Of a stretch of 56,103 bases of DNA, positions 35,863-44,253 are shown piece after piece. A program made the position numbers and the translations under genes. The notes beneath the pieces are model-generated. The model had not been told where the DNA came from and did no database searches. It saw only the letters and a program-made list of their open reading frames with translations. Source of the DNA: Acidimicrobiaceae bacterium (GTDB lineage: Bacteria; Actinomycetota; Acidimicrobiia; Acidimicrobiales; RAAP-2); contig PLON01000041.1 of NCBI GenBank assembly GCA_003142095.1, forward strand, positions 5,946 to 62,048, read 5' to 3'. Each line of letters starts with the position of its first letter. The stretch's first letter is position 1.

Positions 35863-35898
35863 TATTCGTCCAGACTCATGTTCGAATGCTCCATGAAA

Positions 35899-37650
35899 TC
35901 AACCACAACTTTCGAGATAGCCGTTTTCGCCGAGTATGCCATCAAACGTGACGGCTCCGACCCCGCCCGCGAATCCAAAGGCGCCAGACAGTCCGCCATA
36001 GATGTCGACGACGCCATTTGCCGTCACCGCGCCCGTCTCGACCAGCGCTCCCGCAAATGCGCCAGCACCTCCAAGTAGTCCAGAACCAACCCCCACCGCA
36101 ACTCCTGTGCATGCCAGTCCATCATGGTGTCCGCTAGTGCCGATACACGCAGGCAAGTCGGCCAAACCACTTACAACACCGAGCCCTCCAGAAACTAATC
36201 CTAAGGCGATCGAGCCTTCGACAATTGCACCGAAACCCGTTGCTGCTGCCGCAACGCCAGCCACCAATCCCACTCCCGTCACAATGCCTCGCCAGTGATT
36301 TGTAACCGTGGAAACGACTGCCTCTCCAACGTCGCTCGTTGCCTCCGAAATATCGGAAATGGGATTGAGACTCCACAATCCCAACGGGTCCGTGTTATTC
36401 ATTGGATCGCCATTCGCGTACGAATATGGGGCCTTCGTAAGGATGACCAAGGGATCTACAGACATGAATTGCCCGGTTGTCGGGTCATAGTAACGATTGA
36501 TGAGGTACTGGAATCCGGTGGAGTCGGTGTAGGCGCCCGCGTAACCGAACGGGGTGTTGGCGTCGCAACTGCTGCAGTTACCGTAAGCGCTGTATGCGTT
36601 CGTGCCGTCGACATCGCCGGAGTTGCTGATTTGTTCTCGTACGCCGGTGTTGTCGGACACGAGGTAAGTGGGAGTAGATCCACTGATGCTGATCTGCTCA
36701 ATTGGCGCAGTACCGACGTTGGGTCCGTAGAGATAAAAGTTAGTTCCATCTTCAAGTAATTGAGGGGTCGAGCCTAGCGTGCTCCAGGTGAAGTCCTGGG
36801 TGCTGCCGCCAGCAGGAGTGTCAGAGATCCGAAGCCCGTCGCCGTTGTAGGCGTACGTCGAGGTGACGGTGCTGTTCGGGTCGGCACAGCTGTAGCCCGA
36901 ACTGTTGGTAGCTGTCTCGCAGGTCAGCGTACCGGCCTGGCTCCAACCGTACGTGGTTGCATCTCCACTTGATGGGGTGGCCGTGGTGCGTTGTCCGGCG
37001 GTGTCGTAGGTGTAGGCGGTGGCACCACTCGGTGGGCTGGAACAGGCGCCCGAACTCGTGCCGGTCCAGCACAACTGGCCATCGCTGTTGTACGCGTAGT
37101 CGGTGGTATCACTGCCGGTGGTGGTTGAGGTGAGCTGGTCGGCGGTGTCGTAGGCATAACTAGTGCTGCCAGCGCTTGTGACCTGGTTCAGAGGATCGTA
37201 GTCATCACTGCTGCCACTCCCTGCGCTGTTCGCGGTGACGTCCTCGTCGGCGTCACGTGTGAGATCCGCCAACGTCGTTGGCGTCCCACTCGTGGTGATG
37301 GACACAGAGTTCAGGTTGTCGGCGTCGTCGTAACCGTCCGCGACCGTCGTGTCGGTTCCCGACGGGAGCGTAGTGGACGTCACGTTGGCATCATGGTCGT
37401 AGGAGAAGCTCGTCGTGTTACCCAACCAGTCAGTCATCGACGTGTTCTCGCCAGCCGCGTTATAGACGTACGTGACGATCCCCACTCCCGAACCAACGTC
37501 CTGGCACGTGTTCCCGTCACTGTTCGGATAGGAGAGACACGTGACGTTCCCGTCCGCGTCGTAGCGGTACGTCACGGTGGCTCCGGCACCGTCGGTAGTC
37601 GACTCGAGCCGGCAGCGCACCACACTCCGCCGCAAACGTACGTGTCCCAT
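35899..37650 (-). CDS. RHS-repeat tip protein with hydrophobic C-terminal domain
   Basis: A 583-residue protein. Residues 20-280 contain about nine YD-type repeats (YRYDADGNVT, YAYDTADQLT, YTYDTAGQRT). Residues 367-425 form the RHS-associated core (FGYAGAYTDSTGFQYLINRY ... NNTDPLGL). After DPLGL the C-terminal domain of about 158 residues is Gly/Ala/Val-rich and hydrophobic (from about 452), ending NGYLESCG. RHS proteins usually exceed 1,000 residues. Here the frame starts at an ATG with GGTGA upstream and an in-frame stop just before, so it is an orphan tip or a 5'-truncated copy. The variable C-terminus may be a membrane-acting toxin; this is inference. Confidence 0.82.
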   Translation of the reverse strand: MGHVRLRRSVVRCRLESTTDGAGATVTYRYDADGNVTCLSYPNSDGNTCQDVGSGVGIVTYVYNAAGENTSMTDWLGNTTSFSYDHDANVTSTTLPSGTDTTVADGYDDADNLNSVSITTSGTPTTLADLTRDADEDVTANSAGSGSSDDYDPLNQVTSAGSTSYAYDTADQLTSTTTGSDTTDYAYNSDGQLCWTGTSSGACSSPPSGATAYTYDTAGQRTTATPSSGDATTYGWSQAGTLTCETATNSSGYSCADPNSTVTSTYAYNGDGLRISDTPAGGSTQDFTWSTLGSTPQLLEDGTNFYLYGPNVGTAPIEQISISGSTPTYLVSDNTGVREQISNSGDVDGTNAYSAYGNCSSCDANTPFGYAGAYTDSTGFQYLINRYYDPTTGQFMSVDPLVILTKAPYSYANGDPMNNTDPLGLWSLNPISDISEATSDVGEAVVSTVTNHWRGIVTGVGLVAGVAAAATGFGAIVEGSIALGLVSGGLGVVSGLADLPACIGTSGHHDGLACTGVAVGVGSGLLGGAGAFAGALVETGAVTANGVVDIYGGLSGAFGFAGGVGAVTFDGILGENGYLESCG

Positions 37651-38437
37651 GTCTCACCTTTTGCTAACACGTCCGCAGCGGCCCTCATGAGCGTCCGGCT
37701 TTGTCAATCGTGAATGTACACAGTGCCGAGATCGGCGTCAACTGTAACTGCATTACAGATTTTATCCCGGCGCCAACTTCAAGGTCGCAACTCATGTAAT
37801 CAGCCGCTAAACAATATGAACTAGTTCAAATCATGTCGGTAAACGCAGTCTCGCGTAGAGAACTACTTGAACTTTTTCGCTCATGAGAGCATTCGATTCC
37901 GTCTTCTTGGGACGGAACGCGAAGGACGGCATTCCCGAATGCGCCGATGAGGCAATTCGAGTGACTTAAATGAGGATCCCCTTACCGACAGCTGAGATCG
38001 CTCTTGGCTAGCCCATTCGTATCATGGTGATCCAGTTGGCTCCGGCGACAGAGATTGTTTTGAGCGTCCAGGATCGCTCGTGAACATTTGCGCAGGACGC
38101 AGTCCTCAATTGCCAGTCGTGAGTGAAGGTACCGGCAATAGTTTCTGGTTTACTAACACAAGGAGTAACCAACTCCATAGTGATTGAAAGTGTGATTAAA
38201 GATGTCCAGAAAAGATTCAGATCAGAGTGCTGACCAAACTGGTTCTAACCAGACACAAGAGGGTATCGCCGGGTAGCGGTGGCATTCGTAAGGGTGCCGA
38301 CTTGATGGCTTCACCAGTCATCGTTCCCGAGCAACAGAGAATTGAAATGCCCGTCGCTTTGGCACCTACGAATTCAGCCAAGATGGTCGAACAGGGTCCA
38401 GGTACAAGCACCCCGACCGACTAACAAGAAAGACATC
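37651..38437. other. 787-base region without a recognised gene
   Basis: Between the divergent RHS and DUF6338-like genes I see only short unconvincing frames (a 64-codon minus frame at 38217-38411 and scattered plus frames). The sequence is less GC-rich than the backbone. It probably contains both promoters and decayed DNA. Confidence 0.5.
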
Positions 38438-39175
38438 GTGCCAGAGACCATCGGCGCAATTCTCCTGTTTTTCCTTTTCGCTGTACCAGGAATGTCGTTT
38501 GAACTCCTACGGCAACGTCGTCGATCTTCGTGGAGCCAGACAAACCTCGAAGAATCCGTCCGGATCGTCATCGTGAGTATCCTTTTGGACACCTTTGGTG
38601 TAGCCGTGTATTTATTGATATCGCTGGTGCGGAGGAGCGCTTTCGTAAGTTTGAATGCAATGGCGAAGCTGGGAACCGCCAGATACTCGCGTCATCATCC
38701 GTGGGCATTGTTGGTCACCATTTTCATCGTTTTGACCGCTGGGGAGATATTAGGCCTCATGATTCATCGCTCACTGAACCATGAGGCGGGTGAAGGTATC
38801 GCGACTCGAATTCAACGTCAGTTTGAGAAGGTCCTTCATTATCAACCCGGTATGCAAATCGAGAGAAGCGACGTCTGGCAAACATTGTTCCGAGGTCTCC
38901 GACCACTGCACGCGGATACCGAGGTCACGATTGTGACCTGCCATGGCGATATGTGGACGGGAACTTTAGCCTCATATACCGTCGAGTCGGGTGACGTTAG
39001 AGATCTGGCCCTCCAGCAGCCCATTGAGGTTTTGCGTTCGCAGGGAACACCAGTTCCGGTTCCAACTAATTGGAAATTCGTAATCCTCCCCGCCTCCGAC
39101 ATACGAGAGATATTTGTCGGCTACATCAGGAAAGACGCTTCAGGAGTTGCTGGGAGCGAACAGAAACTTTCATAG
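38438..39175 (+). CDS. DUF6338-like membrane protein
   Basis: A 245-residue protein starting with GTG at 38438, preceded by AAGAAAG. The N-terminal part has a membrane helix (IGAILLFFLFAVPGMSFELL), then RRRSSWSQTNLEESVRIVIV. Two more helices (about 45-70 and 90-115) follow, and a soluble C-terminal domain contains VTIVTCHGDMWTGTLASYTV. This layout fits DUF6338, a family of unknown function found in actinobacterial accessory regions. I recognise it by pattern only. It stands alone on the plus strand. Confidence 0.7.
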   Translation: MPETIGAILLFFLFAVPGMSFELLRQRRRSSWSQTNLEESVRIVIVSILLDTFGVAVYLLISLVRRSAFVSLNAMAKLGTARYSRHHPWALLVTIFIVLTAGEILGLMIHRSLNHEAGEGIATRIQRQFEKVLHYQPGMQIERSDVWQTLFRGLRPLHADTEVTIVTCHGDMWTGTLASYTVESGDVRDLALQQPIEVLRSQGTPVPVPTNWKFVILPASDIREIFVGYIRKDASGVAGSEQKLS

Positions 39176-39625
39176 ATACCTGACACCCCTTCGATCTGCG
39201 AGCTGTCAATAATTTGCAAAATGCGAAGAGCGACTCGATCCAACTACTCAGGAAGATCCAGGACGGAGTTCCCCGGTGGGCCTTCCACAATTGCTTTTGT
39301 TAATGGGTCTTACTCATGGTGAGGCTCAATATGATCAACAGCATCGCAGCGTCAACTGTTGAAGCGACACTATTGACGGATATAGGACGCTCGCCTAAGT
39401 CACACAACTCGACTTCCACCTGCTTCCCTTCGCCCCACTCCTGACCACTTTCCCCTGATCTAGCCTCACACTCTTTCACTCGCGCCGCCTTCCGTTCTTC
39501 TGTTCTCGCGCTCCACACACTCGATTTCTCACCTCGCCTAGCTGGCCCCAGTTTTTTTGCTCACACGTCTGGCACTAGAGGTTTCAACTTGATTTCCGTG
39601 ACATTCTTCTGTTAGAAATCGGTGC
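39176..39625. other. 450-base region without a recognised gene
   Basis: No supported frame. A 72-codon minus frame (39300-39518) has no recognisable feature. The pyrimidine-rich stretch around 39417-39550 (many CCTTC and CACTC runs) is unlike the neighbours. Possibly regulatory or decayed sequence. Confidence 0.4.
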
Positions 39626-39928
39626 ATGGGACGCAAATCAAGAGCAAAGCAAGAGCGAAGGAAACTGGTGGCCAGGGAACCAGTGGCACCCGCGAAGGGC
39701 TCGTGGGGTGGAGCCCGCGAAGGAGCCGGACGTCCAGCGATCTATAGAACCGACGAAGAGCGTCGTGCCGCAGCAGCAGCTCGACGTCGAGCGTATAGAG
39801 GAGTGGCTTCAGTTGCACAAGAAGTTGTTGATCATGAACCAAATGAGTTGATAACCAGGGAACCAGTGGCACCCGCGAAGAACTCGTGGGGTGGTGCCCG
39901 CGAAGGAGCCGGACGTCCAAAGATTTAG
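39626..39928 (+). CDS. small basic protein with duplicated GGAREGAGRP motif
   Basis: A 100-residue, strongly basic protein with the order MGRKSRAKQERRK, unit 1 (REPVAPAKGSWGGAREGAGR), a helical linker rich in Arg and Ala (EERRAAAAARRRAYRG), and unit 2 (REPVAPAKNSWGGAREGAGR). GGAREGAGRP-type motifs occur in terminase small subunits and other DNA-binding phage proteins, so nucleic-acid binding is plausible. No partner gene is adjacent. I do not know its function. The duplicated units are also near-identical in DNA. Confidence 0.6.
   Translation: MGRKSRAKQERRKLVAREPVAPAKGSWGGAREGAGRPAIYRTDEERRAAAAARRRAYRGVASVAQEVVDHEPNELITREPVAPAKNSWGGAREGAGRPKI
39672..39919. repeat. 65-base intragenic direct repeat, 62/65 identical
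   Basis: Copies lie at 39672-39736 and 39855-39919, encoding the two GGAREGAGRP units. Only three bases differ. The 118-base segment between them encodes the Arg/Ala-rich linker. This points to a recent internal duplication or gene conversion. Confidence 0.9.
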
Positions 39929-40116
39929 AAGTTGAGAGCGTTGACAATGGGGCACGGTCAGTGGCTGGAAAAGGATGATGAACTATTCATTACGTCTTCA
40001 AGACTTGGCTAGAAGCAGCGTGGCGCTCAGAATGCGGAACAGCGAACTGAGCGCCCAATCACGCATTGCGAACTGTTAAGCCGACAAGAGAAATTACCGC
40101 AGCGTTTCCATCAGTC

Positions 40117-40842
40117 CTAGCTATTGTGAGTCCTTTTCGGCGCCAGCCGGTCAGCGTCCTTGCCGCGCGACTTCTTGCCCACTGTGGATCTGCTGGGCGC
40201 CGCTTTTTTTGCACCCACTCCTTTGGCCGCAACGTGCTTGCCGATGTCGGATCTCCATTTCGATCCGGCGGCAGCTGCCTTGGCCGTTTTTCTTGGTCGC
40301 ACCGCTGGGGCCGACGGACGTCCACCGCTTGCGAATCGAGTTGGCGCCGAAGTCCCTGCACTCTGGCCGATCAGTTCTAGTCCGAAGGTTGCACCGCTGG
40401 CTTGGTCGACAAATTCATCTCCGGGGGAGTCGAGCACGCCGTCTTCGACAAGCCATGGCGCTACGTCCGACCAGCGCCAAATCCTAGTTCCGCCTCTGAG
40501 CACACCTCGCGCAATCGGGAAGTTTCCTGGTCCACGAATTCCAATAACTAACTGACGAATGGACTCCTCGCTACGGTCAGTTCGCGACGCAATGTCAGGG
40601 ATCCCTACCAAGTCCTCCGCAAGCGAGATGACACGAGATCCCGGTATGGACTTTTCAACGTCTTTGCGCGCCTTTCGCAGTGCGGACAACGCGTTGGTGC
40701 CAGGGAGCGAAAACTCCATGAGCGTTTGACCCTGCCATCCACTTGCGGTGACCTCAGGAAGAACTCTGAACAAATTGGTCATGTGCTCGCCATTGAGTGG
40801 ATCGAAGCCCTCGACGACAAGTGAGAATTCAAAGCGTTTCAT
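40117..40842 (-). CDS. HTH protein with basic tail, candidate antitoxin
   Basis: From the ATG at 40842 the protein is 241 residues. The N-terminal half starts KRFEFSLVVEGFDPLNGEHM and is a small alpha-beta domain. A helix-turn-helix domain follows (about 90-140, LVGIPDIASRTDRSEESIRQ then FPIARGVLRGGTRIWRWSDV). The C-terminal 75 residues are Lys/Ala/Arg-rich (KTAKAAAAGSKWR, GKHVAAKGVGAKKAAP), like a histone-type tail. Actinobacterial relatives without the tail are often found next to small HicA-like genes. The gene 84 bases upstream on the same strand could be such a partner. Confidence 0.65.
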   Translation of the reverse strand: MKRFEFSLVVEGFDPLNGEHMTNLFRVLPEVTASGWQGQTLMEFSLPGTNALSALRKARKDVEKSIPGSRVISLAEDLVGIPDIASRTDRSEESIRQLVIGIRGPGNFPIARGVLRGGTRIWRWSDVAPWLVEDGVLDSPGDEFVDQASGATFGLELIGQSAGTSAPTRFASGGRPSAPAVRPRKTAKAAAAGSKWRSDIGKHVAAKGVGAKKAAPSRSTVGKKSRGKDADRLAPKRTHNS

Positions 40843-40926
40843 AGTGCCCTCTACTGTTGGGATTTCCCAACACATTACATCCTACGGTGAGGCTGTCAAG
40901 GCAAGGCGCAAGAAGGTGAAGCGCAG

Positions 40927-41163
40927 CTATTCAGCCCCTGGGCAGCGCTCCACTGCCCGTCGAATTGCTTTGGCATGACTACCGTCATTCGCGGCGGTGC
41001 TCCACACGCCGGCCCAGCAGTCTTTGTGACCATGAGGGCACACGATGTTGGCGAAATGTCCTGGAGAGTGCTCGAGTGCGAGCCACCCTGCGTCGCGAGC
41101 GACCTGAAGTGCCTTCTCGATTTCGCCGGTGGGGTGCCGCGGGATCTGTATCTTTTCGACCAC
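40927..41163 (-). CDS. small HicA-like protein, candidate toxin
   Basis: A 78-residue protein with the pattern IPRHPTGEIEKALQVARDAG, then SPGHFANIVCPHGHKDCWAG, then GVWSTAANDGSHAKAIRRAV. I recall this layout from a family of short proteins with a HicA/dsRBD-like fold. The CPHGHKDC cluster could bind zinc. The start is GTG at 41163 with no clear ribosome site. Together with the HTH gene downstream it may be a toxin-antitoxin pair; this is inference from layout and neighbourhood. A plus-strand frame over the same bases is less convincing. Confidence 0.55.
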   Translation of the reverse strand: MVEKIQIPRHPTGEIEKALQVARDAGWLALEHSPGHFANIVCPHGHKDCWAGVWSTAANDGSHAKAIRRAVERCPGAE

Positions 41164-41354
41164 CAGAAGAGATTAGTTTCGCCGAGCGACGAGTACCACG
41201 ACTGTGGGTGGAACAACTCGGTGACGTTCCGAGGTCGCCGACAGTCGACCAGCCGTCAGTCACGAACTTTCGAGCGACGAGCCAACTTGCATTACGTTCG
41301 CATTCGCATTGCGGATATTGGTATGCGCAATTACATGGTTTCAAACACTTTGGG

Positions 41355-41372
41355 TCGGGTCTCCGACACCAG
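41355..41372 (-). repeat. 18-base repeat downstream of first DUF4232 gene
   Basis: Read on the minus strand this is CTGGTGTCGGAGACCCGA, 21 bases after the TAG stop of the gene at 41394. An identical copy at 42034-42051 follows the second DUF4232 gene. It contains the inverted repeat TCGG/CCGA. Confidence 0.8.
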
Positions 41373-41393
41373 TCAACGCACATCGCGTCGGTT

Positions 41394-41897
41394 CTACGGC
41401 GTTAAGAACGTGAAACCTTTCGCCCATCCGAGAGCACTCTCGGTTAATTGGCAGGGCACGTAGAGAGTCAGACTCGGGATTGTCACTGATCCCCGATTGT
41501 CAGGAAGTGTCAGCTCAAGCTCAATGTAGGTGTGTTCTGCTCGGTGCGGATCGCCGCCGGGCATGCAACCAGTCGTCGCATCGAGAACGAAGGCCCCGCT
41601 CATTCGAGGCTTGAGAATCGAAGGACGAAACTTTGTATCGAGGTTGTAGCTGTGACTGGCTGGAAGAGAGTAAAACCGCTGCCCTCTGTAACCCTTTAAC
41701 GACGGAAAGCCTTCGAGGCGACACTCGGCTTTACCGACATTCATGATCGCGAAGGTATAGATGCCGTTTCCCGCGCCTGATTCTGAACCTGTGACACTCC
41801 CAATCAGATCCATACCTCGGCATGCGGGCACGTAATCCTTGGAAGATGCACCGGCAGATGAGATCACTGAGGTGGTTAGTGCAAGGAATACGCACAC
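41394..41897 (-). CDS. exported DUF4232-like protein A
   Basis: A 167-residue protein with a short hydrophobic N-terminus (CVFLALTTSVISSAGASS) that looks like an export signal. A beta-rich domain follows with DUF4232 features: CRGMDLIGSVTGSESGAG, FAIMNVGKAECRLEGFPSL, and late IELELTLPDNRGSVTI. The conserved cysteine pair (CRG and ECRLEG) is present. The only in-frame start is GTG at 41897. It is paralogous in layout to the next gene upstream. Function is unknown; such proteins are cell-surface or secreted in Actinobacteria. Confidence 0.7.
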   Translation of the reverse strand: MCVFLALTTSVISSAGASSKDYVPACRGMDLIGSVTGSESGAGNGIYTFAIMNVGKAECRLEGFPSLKGYRGQRFYSLPASHSYNLDTKFRPSILKPRMSGAFVLDATTGCMPGGDPHRAEHTYIELELTLPDNRGSVTIPSLTLYVPCQLTESALGWAKGFTFLTP

Positions 41898-42033
41898 AGA
41901 ATGACGCCCATCCGAGATAACTTCGAGCGCAAGTCAACTGAGGTCATGCACAATGTCTACTTCAGCGATCCCCCGAATCGCTTTCACGGTAGTTGAGCAT
42001 CAAACGCCAATGCCTGGTGCCAGATCTGTTGCT

Positions 42034-42051
42034 TCGGGTCTCCGACACCAG
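42034..42051 (-). repeat. 18-base repeat downstream of second DUF4232 gene
   Basis: An identical copy of CTGGTGTCGGAGACCCGA, 13 bases after the TGA stop of the gene at 42065. Flanking bases (GTT before it) also resemble the first copy. Confidence 0.8.
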
Positions 42052-42064
42052 AACTGTATTCAAC

Positions 42065-42715
42065 TCACTGCATTATTTCCGTCCGCAGTGGGCGTGGAGG
42101 ATCGCTGCCAGACACGCCTGCGACTATCGGGTTCACCGAGGCTCCGCCCCCGCAGTAGATCCAAGCGGAATACACGTGCGGTGGCACGGGAATTACCGCA
42201 CGCCCAGTCAGCGACCTCAACGACACTACGATCTGACTGGCGTGAATGCATTTGGACATGACGTCATTGCCGAAGATCCAAAACGACGCGACACCTCCGT
42301 CCGGCGACAGCCGAACAACTGGTATTCGCCGACCGGAGGCGACACCCATCTGGTCGTTGTACCGGTGCCCAGCAACGTTCTCAATTTGCATAGATAGTCG
42401 CTTGCCGTTTTCGCGGAAGGAAATCGTTGGGTAGCCGCTTATGACACATGAGGATCCTCCCTCATTGCGGACCCAGAACAGCTCTCCAAACGTTCCTGCG
42501 AGGCCTCCCGTCGTCCCGCGCCAGATAACGCTCAGGTCATCAGATCCGCATCTCAAAGTGGACGTTGTCGCGGAGGCCGCAGCGGTTCTGGTCCCGCCAT
42601 ATGGAACGAGCAAACTCAAAACAAGGAGAAGTCCTGTCGCGATGCCCGCACTCCTCGCGTGACCCCGATACATATTCGGAAACCTACTCTGCTTCACACC
42701 AATGGAGCGTCTCAC
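42065..42715 (-). CDS. exported DUF4232-like protein B
   Basis: A 216-residue protein with an N-terminal signal or anchor (GIATGLLLVLSLLVPYGGTR followed by TAAASA). The mature domain has DLSVIWRGTTGGLAGTFGE, FWVRNEGGSSCVISGYPTIS and a late Cys in YCGGGASVNP. The EGGSSCVISGYP segment is equivalent to KAECRLEGFPSL in protein A. The two genes run in tandem 167 bases apart, so a duplication is likely. Function is unknown. Confidence 0.7.
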   Translation of the reverse strand: MRRSIGVKQSRFPNMYRGHARSAGIATGLLLVLSLLVPYGGTRTAAASATTSTLRCGSDDLSVIWRGTTGGLAGTFGELFWVRNEGGSSCVISGYPTISFRENGKRLSMQIENVAGHRYNDQMGVASGRRIPVVRLSPDGGVASFWIFGNDVMSKCIHASQIVVSLRSLTGRAVIPVPPHVYSAWIYCGGGASVNPIVAGVSGSDPPRPLRTEIMQ

Positions 42716-42867
42716 CCAATACGCGAGACGAACCGTCTTTCTGTAGCTAGCGTTGGATTCTTCCGAGCTAAGACCTCGTGACTCCGAGTCCGCTTATTCG
42801 AAGCGCACGTCAGTTTAAGTGAGCCGCCAATGCAAGGTGGCATTCCCGTCGCGTCGGGTCAACGTCG

Positions 42868-43890
42868 TCAGTTGTAATGCGGTTCTCGAGTAGTCCAGTG
42901 GGCACCACCGTCCGTTGTGCTCCACAGTGTTGGGCGGTTGTTCTCAAACTCGCCGTCACCGAGCACAATGCCGTTGGAAGGACTGAAGAAGATCACTTGG
43001 CCAGTGCCGCCTGCGTCACCTCCCAAACCTGGTGGAACCACCATCCACGTGGTGCCACCGTTCCGGCTGACCATGAGAGAGCTACGTCCCCCCACGAGAT
43101 AGACCGTGCTGCTCGATACCGCGTCGATCTCGCCCAGGTAGCCAGAGAACTGTGAACCCGGGGTGCAGTGCAAGACATTCGTAGTGGAGAAGTGGCACAT
43201 TGATCTCACCTGCCAACTTCGACCTTCGTTCGTGGAGCGTAACGTCTCCTTCAACTGGTTACCGGCACTAGGTTCGCCCGCACACACGTCAAAGATCGTC
43301 CCGTCCGGAGCCGCAGAGAGCGCCACATTTGTGTAAAAGCCGCCGCAGGGAATTGTTCGACTTGACCACGTGGCGCCCGAGTCGGTCGTGAACCAAAGTG
43401 GTGTCGTATGTGTAGGCGTAGGCGTTCCGTCGCTGGCGCCAGAGCTCGAGGCCAGGTAGGCGGACGTCTGATTGATGCGCACAAGCCAGCCACTCCCTTC
43501 GGCATTCGCCGGTCGGACCTCGGCGCTTTGAGGCGTTGGCAAGACTGACCACGTCCTACCCCCGTTGGCCGAAGACAGGAGACGCAGAGCGACCGTTGAG
43601 TTGCTCGACGCAGAGAACGGTGCGGAGTGGCTCGTTTCGAGCATCCAGATCGAATTGCCGAGAGCCTCAACGCTGAGGACGGTTCCGCGTTGATGACTCT
43701 GTGACCACGTCACGCCGTTGTCGTGAGTAATGAAGAGCTCGGGTCCGTAGAGAAAGCCGTCACCATGATCATCGAATGCCAGTGCACTCGCTGGAGCACT
43801 TTGTGCACAGGGCCAAGTTACGACGAATACCGGTATTGAAAACGAAGCTCCACTGTTTATCGTGAGACCGACACGGTCACTACACGTCAC
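42868..43890 (-). CDS. BNR/Asp-box repeat protein, main part
   Basis: A 340-residue frame with at least four Asp-box turns of the S-x-D-x-G-x-x-W type (TTDSGATWS, STNEGRSWQV, SRNGGTTWMV, STTDGGAHWT; also SSANGGRTWS). This is a beta-propeller fold as in sialidases and photosystem assembly factors. No catalytic sialidase residues can be assigned. It begins at a GTG that overlaps the TGA of the upstream frame (43887-44120), which carries the signal peptide. The two frames probably were one exported protein. Confidence 0.75.
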   Translation of the reverse strand: MTCSDRVGLTINSGASFSIPVFVVTWPCAQSAPASALAFDDHGDGFLYGPELFITHDNGVTWSQSHQRGTVLSVEALGNSIWMLETSHSAPFSASSNSTVALRLLSSANGGRTWSVLPTPQSAEVRPANAEGSGWLVRINQTSAYLASSSGASDGTPTPTHTTPLWFTTDSGATWSSRTIPCGGFYTNVALSAAPDGTIFDVCAGEPSAGNQLKETLRSTNEGRSWQVRSMCHFSTTNVLHCTPGSQFSGYLGEIDAVSSSTVYLVGGRSSLMVSRNGGTTWMVVPPGLGGDAGGTGQVIFFSPSNGIVLGDGEFENNRPTLWSTTDGGAHWTTREPHYN

Positions 43891-44120
43891 GGTCCCAGGA
43901 CGCTGAAGACTCCGTAGCCGCGCGACGAGCTTAAGAAGGCGACAGTTGTCAAGGTGGTATTTGAGAGGAGTGCGCTCTTACTGGTCGCAACGGACGTCGG
44001 CGAATGCGTAGCGTCAAGTGATGCTGAATTTGCCACTGAAGAAATCAGTAGTGACATTGAGATGGCTGCAATGCTCACCGTAAGTACCCACATACACCTT
44101 CGATACCTAGTGATCCGCAT
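43887..44120 (-). CDS. N-terminal part of the BNR protein (separate frame)
   Basis: A 77-residue frame with a signal peptide (basic RITRYRRC, then WVLTVSIAAISMSLLISSVA) and then VAFLSSSRGYGVFSVLGP. This ending is the usual first strand of BNR propellers (x-F-x-x-x-x-x-G-Y/W). The next expected segment (CSDRVGLTINSGASF) is in the frame of the following gene. Either a frameshift has split the gene or the GTGA overlap couples two polypeptides. Confidence 0.65.
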   Translation of the reverse strand: MRITRYRRCMWVLTVSIAAISMSLLISSVANSASLDATHSPTSVATSKSALLSNTTLTTVAFLSSSRGYGVFSVLGP

Positions 44121-44253
44121 GTTTCTGGTTTAGCATTCACCACATTGCGCACTCTGGAAGTGATTGGCGCGCTAGCGCGGTAGCCGCGAGTGCCGGGCTG
44201 CAAAACTGAGTCACGTCGAGTCCCCGACGCATGACATCAGTCCGTCGAGTTTC

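Noticed and set aside
38217-38411. 64-codon minus-strand frame upstream of the DUF6338-like gene
   Set aside because: No motif, no ribosome site, and it overlaps the likely promoter region of the plus-strand gene.
39612-39947. 111-codon minus-strand frame with duplicated SLDVRLLRG segments
   Set aside because: Antisense image of the two GGAREGAGRP repeats. The plus frame has the recognisable motif and better composition.
40975-41463. 162-codon plus-strand frame overlapping the HicA-like gene
   Set aside because: No family resemblance, and it overlaps two minus-strand genes with recognisable patterns.
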